Assembly (NCBI GenBank): GCA_938024995.1
Contig: CALJDU010000008.1
Coordinates: forward strand, 62,001-126,000
Direction: 5' to 3'
DNA from: an uncultured bacterium
Lineage (GTDB): Bacteria; Myxococcota_A; Polyangia; Polyangiales; Houyiibacteriaceae
Length of the DNA stretch: 64,000 nt
Below the pieces are notes generated by a model. The model searched no databases. It saw only the letters and a list, made by a program, of their open reading frames with translations, and was not told where the DNA came from. Made by a program: the position numbers and the translations under genes. Shown here in pieces: positions 41,299-49,623 of the stretch. The number at the start of each line of letters is the position of its first letter. Within the stretch, counting starts at the first letter, position 1.

Positions 41299-41383
41299 CA
41301 GCCCTAAAGACGAACCGCGCTTCCCCCTTTGGGAACACCGGCCCGGTTGAACTTAGCAGGAGGTCAAAACCTCAGCCAGGTGC

Positions 41384-41389
41384 TAGGTT
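41384..41389 (+). promoter_or_regulatory. -10-like TAGGTT nine bases before the NifU-like gene
   Basis: TAGGTT ends 9 bases before the GTG start at 41399, matching the leaderless layout. The -35 region is not convincing. Confidence 0.38.
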
Positions 41390-41398
41390 CCGTCTCCC

Positions 41399-41617
41399 GT
41401 GACGGTCCAAGAGGTGATTGACGATGTCCTGTCTCCGCTCATCGAGACAGATGGTGGCGCGATAGAACTCGTCGACCAGACAGATGAGCGGATCGTGGTG
41501 AAGCTCTCCAAGGCGTGCGTCGGCTGCCCTGGCTTCGACCAGACACGAGACCGCGTCGTGATCCCGGCGCTCCGCAAGATCGTCGCGTCTTCCGTCACGA
41601 TCGTCGTGCTTCGCTAG
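41399..41617 (+). CDS. NifU C-terminal-domain-like iron-sulfur scaffold
   Basis: 72 residues from GTG 41399. Matches the Nfu/NifU C-terminal domain: VIDDVLSPLIETDGGAIELV, then SKACVGCPGFDQTRDR with the Cys-x-x-Cys that holds a [4Fe-4S] cluster between two subunits, and a hydrophobic end (ALRKIVASSVTIVVL). It carries clusters to apo-proteins in the cytosol. Single-domain forms of this length are common. Converges with murG, 10 bases away. Confidence 0.9.
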   Translation: MTVQEVIDDVLSPLIETDGGAIELVDQTDERIVVKLSKACVGCPGFDQTRDRVVIPALRKIVASSVTIVVLR

Positions 41618-41627
41618 ATCGTTCGCG

Positions 41628-42911
41628 CTAGCTGTAGATGAGCGGACGAGGCGCGCGTCGACTTGGTCGCGCACGACGCGGCGTGAGGACCAAACGAGGT
41701 ACGTAGTGACCCGAGCCGCGAAGGTTGGCGTGGGCACGTGTCGCGCTCCCGCCGTTCCCGACGGGCTCATCCGAGGTCGCCGGGGGTGCGTCATCCACCC
41801 GGGGAGCGGGAGGCGCGCCGAGCCATTCGCAGAGGTCATCCACGATCGCTGCGGCCGCGTCCGGACGTCCCGCCCGTCTCGCGGCGCTCGCCATTTCGCG
41901 CCGTCGCGTCGGAGACGAGAGCAAGGTCGTCAGCTCTTCCGCGAGACGCGACACCGAGAGCGCCTCTTCACGAACCGCGATCGCGGCGCCCTCTTCCGCG
42001 AGCGCCTCCGCGTTCTTGGCTTGGTGATCGTCGGCCGCGTAGGGGTACGGAATGAGAACCGAGGGTCGACCGATCGCGCAGAGCTCCGCGAGCGTGGTCG
42101 CTCCGGCGCGCGCGACCACCAACGCGGCGCGTGAGTACGCCTGCGCCATGTCGTCGATGAACGATACGACCTCCGCCTCGATGCCGAGCTCTTCGTAGCG
42201 CGCGGCCACCTCGTCTCGCATCGCGGAACCCGTCTGGTGAACAACGCGCAAACCGAGCTCGCTCAGCTTGAGCTTCGCCAACGCCTCCGGGACCGTCTGG
42301 TTCAACGCCCGCGCCCCTTGCGAGCCGCCCATCACCAAGACCGTGTCTGCGCGAGACTCGAACCCGTCTGGGTCACTCGCGGCCCGTCGAGAGGCATCGA
42401 CGAACGCACGGCGCACTGGGTTCCCCACGACCCGAGACTTCCGCCCACCGAAGGTCTCCTTCGTCTCTGCGTATGTCAGGTAAGCGCGATCGACCACGGG
42501 CGCGAGCACGCGATTCGTCAGCCCCACGTGAGTGTTCTGCTCGAGGATCGCGGTCGGGATCCGGAGCGAGGCGGCCGCCGCGAGGACCGGTCCGGACGCG
42601 AACCCGCCGACCCCGATGACCAGGTCGGCCCGCTCGTTGAGAACGAGGCGGCCCGCCTTGAAGAGCGCGCTCGGAAGGATGCTCACGCTCTTGGCCAGCT
42701 CGGTTGGGCGACGCCCCTTGAGCGGCGCGACCTTGAGGAAGCGGATCCGCTCCTTCATCTTTGGCAGCACGCGCGCCTCGATACCGCGCTCAGTACCCAC
42801 GAAGAGCACCGAGAGGTTCGGGATCCGACGCCGGAACTCTTCGACCACCGCGAGACCCGGGAAGAGATGTCCCCCGGTTCCGCCGCCCGCAACAATGATT
42901 CTCTCGATCAT
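41628..42911 (-). CDS. murG: UDP-GlcNAc:undecaprenyl-PP-MurNAc-pentapeptide transferase MurG
   Basis: 427 residues; makes lipid II from lipid I on the inner face of the membrane. N-terminal IIVAGGGTGGHLFPGLAVVE, GVGGFASGPVLAAA, LEQNTHVGLTNRVL, and in the C-terminal domain VMGGSQGARALNQ and ARAGATTLAELCAIGRPSVL are the MurG signatures. About 55 extra C-terminal residues (Pro/Arg-rich) exceed the usual ~360. Last gene of the dcw operon in this window, overlapping ftsW by ATGA. Confidence 0.96.
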   Translation of the reverse strand: MIERIIVAGGGTGGHLFPGLAVVEEFRRRIPNLSVLFVGTERGIEARVLPKMKERIRFLKVAPLKGRRPTELAKSVSILPSALFKAGRLVLNERADLVIGVGGFASGPVLAAAASLRIPTAILEQNTHVGLTNRVLAPVVDRAYLTYAETKETFGGRKSRVVGNPVRRAFVDASRRAASDPDGFESRADTVLVMGGSQGARALNQTVPEALAKLKLSELGLRVVHQTGSAMRDEVAARYEELGIEAEVVSFIDDMAQAYSRAALVVARAGATTLAELCAIGRPSVLIPYPYAADDHQAKNAEALAEEGAAIAVREEALSVSRLAEELTTLLSSPTRRREMASAARRAGRPDAAAAIVDDLCEWLGAPPAPRVDDAPPATSDEPVGNGGSATRAHANLRGSGHYVPRLVLTPRRARPSRRAPRPLIYS

Positions 42912-44254
42912 GTCGTTCCTCCCGCGAGGCTGACCTCGCGTGGGCGCACGCGCCCGTTTCCGCGTGAGGCGTTCGCCCCGCTCTCACGCGTTTCCTCTTT
43001 CATGTTGAGCTCGGCGTCCCGTGGTCTCGAGACGTTCAACAAAATCCCAACCGCTGCGCAGTTCACCAACAGTGACGAACCGCCGTAGCTGATGAACGGG
43101 AGCACGAGCCCCTTCGTCGGCAACATTCCCATCGCGACCGCCAGGTTCGTGAACGCCTGGAGCCCGATGAACATCGTGATGCCCACCGCCAGGTACGAAC
43201 CGTAATCATCGGCGGCCCGCCACGCTGCGCGCAGCCCGCGGTAGACGACGAACGTGAACACGAACAAGAGCCCGGCGACGCCCAGGAAGCCCAGCTCCTC
43301 GCCGATGATCGCGCTGATGAAGTCGGTGTGCGCTTCCGGCAGGAAGAAGAGCTTCTGTCGACTGTCGCCGATCCCCAGCCCCGTCGCGCCGCCCGAGCCG
43401 AAGCTCACGAGCGACTCAAAGATCTGGTAGCCCTCGTTCTGGCGCGTCTCAAACGGCTCCGTGAACGCGCGCCAACGCCGCATTCGATACGGCGAGCTGA
43501 CGATCAAGGCGTACGCAACCGGTAGCGCGCTCATCGCGGCGGCCATCAAGTACGAGACCTTGGCGCCCGCGGTGAAGAGCATGATGAACGTCAGCGCGCC
43601 GATCATGACCGCGCTGCCGAAGTCCGGCTGCTTCAGGCACAGGAGCATCATCAGGCCCGCCATCAAGACGTGCGGCAAGAAGCCGACGCTGAAGCTACGG
43701 ATCCGCTCGGACTTTTTCGAGAGCGAGTACGCCAGCCACAAGATCACCGCGAGCTTCGCGATCTCGGCCGGCTGGACGTTGAATGGACCGAGCTGAATCC
43801 AGCGCGCGGCGCCGCCTGCTCGGTGCCCAAAAAGCGCGACGAAGACCAGCAGACCGAGCGCTCCGAAGAGGATCGGGTAGGTCAGCATCCGGTAGCGGTG
43901 GTAGTCGAAGCGCGCGATCGAGATCATCCCGAAGATGCCCGCGACGGCGAACACCGCTTGGCGGATCAAGAAGTACTGACCGTTCTGGTGGAGGCGCCCG
44001 GCGTAGACCGCGCTCGCGCTGTAGACCATGACGACGCCGAACGCGATCAGGGTGATGATCCCTGCGGTCAGCAAAGCGTCCGCCGGTCCGACGACGCGCG
44101 GGAACCCTCCACGGATCGACTCGACGACCTGCGAGAGGCGCCGCTTCTTCTCGACCGGAGTCGCTGCTTGCTCGCGTCGCGCGTTCTTCGCCTTTACGTC
44201 TTTGCGACGCGGCGCTTCGCTCGGGCGCGACTTGTTGGACCGTCGGGTCTTCAC
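42908..44254 (-). CDS. ftsW: Septal peptidoglycan polymerase FtsW (SEDS family)
   Basis: 448 residues from GTG 44254. After a basic cytosolic N-terminus (~55 residues) there are about ten membrane helices. Family blocks: MVYSASAVYAG, RAGGAARWIQLGPFNVQPAE, KQPDFGSAVMIG, EAHTDFISAIIGEELGFLG and LPTKGLVLPFISYGGSSLLV. FtsW polymerises glycan strands from lipid II at the division site together with FtsI, also in this operon. Overlaps murD and murG by 4 bases each. Confidence 0.96.
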   Translation of the reverse strand: MKTRRSNKSRPSEAPRRKDVKAKNARREQAATPVEKKRRLSQVVESIRGGFPRVVGPADALLTAGIITLIAFGVVMVYSASAVYAGRLHQNGQYFLIRQAVFAVAGIFGMISIARFDYHRYRMLTYPILFGALGLLVFVALFGHRAGGAARWIQLGPFNVQPAEIAKLAVILWLAYSLSKKSERIRSFSVGFLPHVLMAGLMMLLCLKQPDFGSAVMIGALTFIMLFTAGAKVSYLMAAAMSALPVAYALIVSSPYRMRRWRAFTEPFETRQNEGYQIFESLVSFGSGGATGLGIGDSRQKLFFLPEAHTDFISAIIGEELGFLGVAGLLFVFTFVVYRGLRAAWRAADDYGSYLAVGITMFIGLQAFTNLAVAMGMLPTKGLVLPFISYGGSSLLVNCAAVGILLNVSRPRDAELNMKEETRESGANASRGNGRVRPREVSLAGGTT

Positions 44255-45618
44255 CGTAGCTCCTTTACCGCTCGCTGAAACACGTCGCCGCGTTCCGCAT
44301 AGGACCGAAACATGTCGAAGCTCGAGCAGGCGGGGGCGAGAACGACGAAGTCGCCGGGCTCCGCGAGCTCACGTGCGCGAGAGACGGCCTCGGAGAGGTC
44401 GCCGGTTCGCTCGCACGGGACGACGCCCGCGAGGGACGCCTCGATCTGCGCGGATGATTCCCCGACCAACACCGCCGCGCGCCCGAGGTCTTTCATCGCG
44501 CGCGCGAGAGGCGCGTAAGAGGATCCCTTGTGACGACCGCCAGCGATCAGCACGGAGCGTCCACCCGCGCCGCGGAGACCTTCAAGGGCGGCGACCGCAG
44601 CCCCGACGTTGGTCGCCTTGGAGTCGTCAAAATAGGTCACGCCGTCTAGTTCGCGGACATGCTCCATCCGATGCGGAAGCCCGCCGAACTCCGCGAGCGC
44701 GCGCTCCACGTTTGACACCGTCACCCCGGCAGCGAGCGCCGCGCAGGCGGCCGCGCACGCGTTCTCGACGTTGTGCCGTCCCGCGATGCGCAACGAAGCG
44801 AGCGGGAAGTGGAGCCCTTCGCGCGACACGATGTGGTCACCCTCCACGTGAACATCATCGGCCGCGCCGAAGCGCCTCGCGGTCGCCGCGCCTCGGCCCG
44901 CGAGCGCGGCCCCGAGGTGGTCTCCTGCCGCGATCACCGCGACGTCTTGCGCGCGCTGCCGATTGAAGACGTTGCCCTTCGCGATCGCGTAGTCGGCGTA
45001 GTAGTCGTAGCGATCCAGGTGGTCCGGGCTCACGTTCAAGAGCACCGCGATGTCCGCGCGAAAGCGATCGACGCGCTCGAGCTGGAAGCTCGAGAGCTCC
45101 GCGACCACGAGCCCCTTCTCTCCCGCCGCGTCCGTGCCGACCACGTCGATGAGCGGCGTCCCGAGGTTTCCGCCGACGAACGTGGGGCGACCGCTCCGCG
45201 CGCACATCTCACCGATCAACGTCGTCACCGTGCTCTTGCCGTTGGTCCCGGTGATCGCGATCACGGTCGCGTTCACGAACCAGGACGCCAGCTCGACCTC
45301 GCTCGCGATCGGGACCCCCGCTGCCTCTGCCGCGCTAAGCGCGGGCAGCGGAGGGACGCCAGGAGAGACGACGATCTGATCGACGTCGAGGAACCGCTCT
45401 TCCGGATGACCGCCGAGGATCAGCTCCGCGCCAAACGCGCGCGCTTCCTCTGCCCGCGCACCGAGCGCCTCCGCCTCCCGTGCGTCGTTCACCAAAACGT
45501 TCGCGCCGCGCGCAGCCAGCACGCGAGCAGCCGCCAAGCCGCTCTTACCGAGCCCCACGATCAAGACGCGCTTCCCTTTAAGGTCACGACCGGCTGCTTT
45601 GTTTCCCGTGCGCGTCAT
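44251..45618 (-). CDS. murD: UDP-N-acetylmuramoyl-L-alanine--D-glutamate ligase
   Basis: 455 residues; adds D-Glu to UDP-MurNAc-L-Ala. The N-terminal domain VLIVGLGKSGLAAARVL binds the uridine part; VIAITGTNGKSTVTTLIGEM is the ATP loop; LLNVSPDHLDRY and HRMEHVRELDGVTYFDDSKA are ligase signatures; LAPACSSFDMFRSYAERG closes the C-terminal domain. The length is normal. Four-base overlaps on both sides in the dcw operon. Confidence 0.97.
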   Translation of the reverse strand: MTRTGNKAAGRDLKGKRVLIVGLGKSGLAAARVLAARGANVLVNDAREAEALGARAEEARAFGAELILGGHPEERFLDVDQIVVSPGVPPLPALSAAEAAGVPIASEVELASWFVNATVIAITGTNGKSTVTTLIGEMCARSGRPTFVGGNLGTPLIDVVGTDAAGEKGLVVAELSSFQLERVDRFRADIAVLLNVSPDHLDRYDYYADYAIAKGNVFNRQRAQDVAVIAAGDHLGAALAGRGAATARRFGAADDVHVEGDHIVSREGLHFPLASLRIAGRHNVENACAAACAALAAGVTVSNVERALAEFGGLPHRMEHVRELDGVTYFDDSKATNVGAAVAALEGLRGAGGRSVLIAGGRHKGSSYAPLARAMKDLGRAAVLVGESSAQIEASLAGVVPCERTGDLSEAVSRARELAEPGDFVVLAPACSSFDMFRSYAERGDVFQRAVKELR

Positions 45619-46736
45619 CGCAGCTTCAGCGTCACGAGGCTCGCGATCGCGAGCATGATGGAGATGATCCAGAAGCGGACGATGACCTTGGGTTCAGGCC
45701 ACCCCTTCTTCTCGTAGTGATGGTGAATCGGCGCCATCCGGAAGACGCGCTTACCGGTCAGCTTGAACGACGTGACCTGCACGATGACGCTCACCGCCTC
45801 GAGCACGAAGATGCCGCCGAGGATCACGCTGAGGAGCTCGTTTTTGGTCGTCACCGCCAGCGCTCCGAGCGCGCCGCCGAGCGCGAGCGATCCGACGTCC
45901 CCCATGAAGACCTGCGCGGGGTAGGTGTTGTACCAAAGGAACCCAAACCCAACGCCGATGATCGAACCGCAGAAAATCGCGAGCTCACCTGCGCTCTCGA
46001 TTGACGGGATGTCGAGGTAGCTCGCGACGCTCTCGCCAAAGAGCGTGAGACCCGCGAGGTAGGCGAGGACCGCGTAGGTGCCGGCGTTGATCATAACGGG
46101 ACCAATCGCGAGCCCGTCGAGACCATCGGTCAGGTTGACGGCGTTCGACGTTCCTACGATCACGAAGGCCGCGAAGCCGACGTAGAGCCAAGGAGGAAGC
46201 GTGATCGGGTAACGCGAGAACGCGACGAAGGGCACCGAGAGGCGCGTGCGGGTCTCGATCCAGTCCGACGGGAGACCGGACGTCCCGTAAAAGAGGAAGC
46301 CGCAGATACCGAGCGCGATCGCGAACTGCAAGAGCAGCTTGTAGCGGCCCGCGAGGCCACCGGTGTCTTTGCGCCGGATCTTCGCGGCGTCGTCGATATA
46401 GCCGATCACGCCGAAGAGGGAGGTCACCGCGGTGACGACCCAGACCATCGCGTTTCGCGGGTCCGCCCAGAGCACCGTCGACGTGATCAGCGCCATGAGC
46501 ATCAGCGCGCCACCCATCGTGGGCGTGCCCGCTTTGCTGAGGTGGCTCTCCGGTCCCTCCTTCCGCACGACCTGACCGATTTGCTTGCTCTGGAGACGGC
46601 GGATGAACCACGGGTACAACCCGAAGCTCAAAAAGAGCGCCGTCATCGTGGCGCAGAGCACGCGAAACGGGACGTAGCGGAGCACGTTGAAGATGCCCCA
46701 CTGGTCAGCGAGCGGAAAGAGGAAGTGGTAGATCAA
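45615..46736 (-). CDS. mraY: Phospho-N-acetylmuramoyl-pentapeptide transferase
   Basis: 373 residues from TTG 46736, whose TTGA overlaps the murF stop; this gives the usual start (YHFLFPLADQWGIFNVLRYV) and length, whereas the open frame to 46874 runs into murF. MraY transfers phospho-MurNAc-pentapeptide to undecaprenyl phosphate, forming lipid I. Ten membrane helices; active-site motifs GTPTMGGALML, GYIDDAAKI, NAVNLTDGLDGLAIG and APIHHHYEKKGWPEPKV are present. Confidence 0.96.
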   Translation of the reverse strand: MIYHFLFPLADQWGIFNVLRYVPFRVLCATMTALFLSFGLYPWFIRRLQSKQIGQVVRKEGPESHLSKAGTPTMGGALMLMALITSTVLWADPRNAMVWVVTAVTSLFGVIGYIDDAAKIRRKDTGGLAGRYKLLLQFAIALGICGFLFYGTSGLPSDWIETRTRLSVPFVAFSRYPITLPPWLYVGFAAFVIVGTSNAVNLTDGLDGLAIGPVMINAGTYAVLAYLAGLTLFGESVASYLDIPSIESAGELAIFCGSIIGVGFGFLWYNTYPAQVFMGDVGSLALGGALGALAVTTKNELLSVILGGIFVLEAVSVIVQVTSFKLTGKRVFRMAPIHHHYEKKGWPEPKVIVRFWIISIMLAIASLVTLKLR

Positions 46737-48115
46737 CGGAAGAGTTCCCCGGAGACCAATGCGTTCGAGACGCGCTCCAAGCGCATCGAACGAGAGCCCT
46801 TCACCAGCACGACGTCGCTCGCCTTGAGCACCCGCGCGATGAGCGCGTTGACCGCTTGCGCGTCCGCGACCCACCGACCGATTCCGGTCGACTTGGCGGC
46901 GCGCTTCATCTCACCACCAACAGAGATCACGACGCTGGCGCGACCTCGCGCGCGCCGGAGCACGTCGGCGTGCGCGCGTCGGCTGAGCGAGCCGAGCTCC
47001 AACATGTCCCCAAGGATCGCCACCAGGCGCCCGCCTCGGACCGCGGCCAGCTGCGCGCCGACATCGAGCGCCGCGGCAACCGAGCGTGGGTTCGCGTTGT
47101 AGGTGTCGTCGAGCACGAGCACGTGACCCGGCGCCTCACGCGGAACCAAGCGCCCTTCACTCGGGGTGACCTGCGTCAACGCGTGCGCCGCCGGAGCGAT
47201 GGGCGCCTGGAGCGCGTCGACGATCGAGAGCGCCGCGAGGGCGTTCACCACGGCCGGCTCACCGAGCAACGAGAGCTTCAAGGTGTTCCGGTCACCGAGC
47301 GCGTCCACCACGGCCTCGGTTCCGTCCACCGCGACCTCGACAGAGTGGAGGCGGTAGTCGCAGCCGGTGGAGCGACCGAATCGGATCGTCCGCCCACCCC
47401 ACTCTCCGCGCAGGCGACCATCATCCCCGTTCACGATCGCGATGCCGGTCTTCGGGAGCGCGCGCAGGAGCGAGGTCTTCTCTTCGGCGACCTTCTCGAT
47501 CGAGCCCAAGCCCGCGGTGTGCGCCGCGCCGACCAGCGTCACCACGCCAACCGTAGGCGCCGCGATCTCGGCGAGCCGCGCGATCTCGCCGCGACGGTTG
47601 GTGCCCATCTCGATCACCGCCACGTCGTGCTCCACGTCGAGGGTGAAGAGCGTCATGGGAACACCGATCAGGTTGTTCAGGTTGCCGGGCGTCGCGCAGA
47701 CGGACAAACCGGCGCCCTCAAGCGCGGCCGCGGCGAGCGCTTTCGTCGTGGTCTTTCCGGCGGAACCGGTGATGCCCACGAGCGGCCCACCCCAACGCGC
47801 GCGATAGGCGCGGGCGAGCTCGCCAAGCGCGTGGATGGTGTCGTCGACCTCAACGGTCGCGATGTCGTCCGGGACGCGCGCGCCCCGGTTCACGAGCAGC
47901 GCGGTGGCGCCCGCGTCGACCGCAGCGTCGATGTAGTCGTGTCCGTCGAGCCGCTCGCCCTTGATCGCGACGAAGAGCGACCCCTCGCGGACGCGCCTGG
48001 AGTCGATCACGATGCCGCGCGGCGAGAGGCCGGGCGTGAGGACGTCGCCTCCGGTGAGCTCCGCGATTTGGTCGAGCGAAAAGAGCACGCGGTTACTGGG
48101 AATCGGGGTCGCCAT
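46733..48115 (-). CDS. murF: UDP-N-acetylmuramoyl-tripeptide--D-alanyl-D-alanine ligase
   Basis: 460 residues from ATG 48115, one base into the murE stop (TGATG); a TTG at 48118 would give the usual 4-base overlap. Adds D-Ala-D-Ala to the cytosolic precursor. Motifs: GIVIDSRRVREGSLFVAIKG, VGITGSAGKTTTKALAAAAL (ATP loop), TPGNLNNLIGVPMTL, EMGTNRRGEI and LDDTYNANPRSVAAALD. The length is typical. Confidence 0.96.
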   Translation of the reverse strand: MATPIPSNRVLFSLDQIAELTGGDVLTPGLSPRGIVIDSRRVREGSLFVAIKGERLDGHDYIDAAVDAGATALLVNRGARVPDDIATVEVDDTIHALGELARAYRARWGGPLVGITGSAGKTTTKALAAAALEGAGLSVCATPGNLNNLIGVPMTLFTLDVEHDVAVIEMGTNRRGEIARLAEIAAPTVGVVTLVGAAHTAGLGSIEKVAEEKTSLLRALPKTGIAIVNGDDGRLRGEWGGRTIRFGRSTGCDYRLHSVEVAVDGTEAVVDALGDRNTLKLSLLGEPAVVNALAALSIVDALQAPIAPAAHALTQVTPSEGRLVPREAPGHVLVLDDTYNANPRSVAAALDVGAQLAAVRGGRLVAILGDMLELGSLSRRAHADVLRRARGRASVVISVGGEMKRAAKSTGIGRWVADAQAVNALIARVLKASDVVLVKGSRSMRLERVSNALVSGELFR

Positions 48116-49623
48116 CAACTCATCTCCAGCCGAGCGATCGCGCTGGCCGCGACCTCGCGATCATCAAAGTGGTGCTTCTCGCCATTCACGATTTGGTAGT
48201 CCTCGTGTCCTTTGCCGGCGATGAGCAGAACGTCGCCATCACGCGCGACCGCGATCGCTTCCTGAATGGCGCGTCGTCGATCTTCGATGACCTGGTAGCC
48301 CGTCTCGACGCCGCTCAGCGCGGCCCGAAGCGGGAGACCGGCCGCGCGAACCCCCGGCTCGATCGCCGCGATGATCGCTGACGGTCGCTCGCCTCGCGGG
48401 TTGTCGGTCGTGACGACGCAGAGGTCCGCGCCTCGCGCTGCCGCCTCTCCCATCATTGGTCGCTTGTGCGGATCACGGTCACCGCCGCACCCAAAGACCA
48501 CGATGACGCGGCCTCGCGCGATGGGTCGCACCGCCGCCAATGCGTTCTTCAGCGCGTCAGGCGTGTGCGCGTAGTCGACGAACACCGAGACGCCGCCAGG
48601 ATGCGGGACGCGCTCAAGCCGACCCGGCGCGCCGATCGAGCGCGAGAGCCCGCGCGCGAAATCAGTCAGCGGCAGTTCCAGCGCGACCGCGCAACCCATC
48701 GCGAGCGAGAGGTTCTCGATGTTGTGCTGACCGACCAGCGCGCTTCGAATCGCGACCATCCCGTCGGGCGTGTCGAACTCGACGACGGTTCCGGTTTCGT
48801 CCATGTGTACTCGGAACGGCTGAACGTCAGCGCCGCTTCCAGCGCGCGCGCTGCACGTGATGACCCGTCCGCCCCGCGCACGGATCCGCTGAGTCAGAGT
48901 CGCTCCGAAGGTGTCATCGACGTTCACGACGCTGACCTTCGGAGACAGCTCAAGAAAGAGCCGCGCCTTCGCTTCGCCATATGCCTCCAGGTCACCGTGA
49001 AAGTCGAGGTGATCCTGGGTCAGGTTGGTGAACGCGGCGACCGCGTACTTCACACCGTCCGCGCGGTGCAGCGTGAGCGCGTGGCTCGACACCTCCATCA
49101 CGAGGTGCGTCGCCCCAGCGTCGCGAACCTCCGCCGCGAAGCGCGCGATCTCGTCGCCTTCGGGCGTCGTGTACGCCGGGACCCGATTGATCCCAGGGCC
49201 GCGTAGCGCGACGGTTCCCATCACGCTCGTGACCGCGCCCGTTGCGCGGAGACCGTCGTCGATCAACCAAGCGGTGGTCGTCTTTCCGTTGGTCCCCGTC
49301 AGGCCGATCACCGAGAGCGAGTGGGTCGGTTCGCCGTAGACCAGGGACGACGCGAGCGCCAAGTCTCGACGCGCGTGGTCAGTGACGAGCACCGGGACGT
49401 CCAGCTCAGGAACCGGCTGCTCACACATCACGGCGGTCGCGCCTCGCTCGATCGCGCTCGGGATGAACCGCGCGCCGTCGCTCTCGGCTCCGCGAATCGC
49501 GACGAAGAGCTCGCCGGGAAGGACACCCCGAGAGTCATGCCGGACACCGCCGACACACACGCTCGGGTCTCCAGAGATCGCGCGACCGACGCCCCGCTCG
49601 TGAAGCTCTTGGAGGGTCATCAT
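48115..49623 (-). CDS. murE: UDP-MurNAc-L-Ala-D-Glu--meso-diaminopimelate ligase
   Basis: 502 residues from ATG 49623 (ATG 49620 also fits). Adds the third stem residue. VIGLTGTNGKTTTAWLIDDG is the ATP loop, and VFTNLTQDHLDFH-like sequence (AFTNLTQDHLDFHGD) the family block. TTDNPRGERPSAI contains DNPR, the motif linked to meso-diaminopimelate rather than lysine, as expected for a Gram-negative wall. Overlaps ftsI and murF. Confidence 0.96.
   Translation of the reverse strand: MMTLQELHERGVGRAISGDPSVCVGGVRHDSRGVLPGELFVAIRGAESDGARFIPSAIERGATAVMCEQPVPELDVPVLVTDHARRDLALASSLVYGEPTHSLSVIGLTGTNGKTTTAWLIDDGLRATGAVTSVMGTVALRGPGINRVPAYTTPEGDEIARFAAEVRDAGATHLVMEVSSHALTLHRADGVKYAVAAFTNLTQDHLDFHGDLEAYGEAKARLFLELSPKVSVVNVDDTFGATLTQRIRARGGRVITCSARAGSGADVQPFRVHMDETGTVVEFDTPDGMVAIRSALVGQHNIENLSLAMGCAVALELPLTDFARGLSRSIGAPGRLERVPHPGGVSVFVDYAHTPDALKNALAAVRPIARGRVIVVFGCGGDRDPHKRPMMGEAAARGADLCVVTTDNPRGERPSAIIAAIEPGVRAAGLPLRAALSGVETGYQVIEDRRRAIQEAIAVARDGDVLLIAGKGHEDYQIVNGEKHHFDDREVAASAIARLEMS

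Noticed and set aside
44028..44966. Plus-strand frames opposite ftsW, murD and mraY
   Set aside because: All are Arg/Pro-rich shadows of unambiguous dcw genes.
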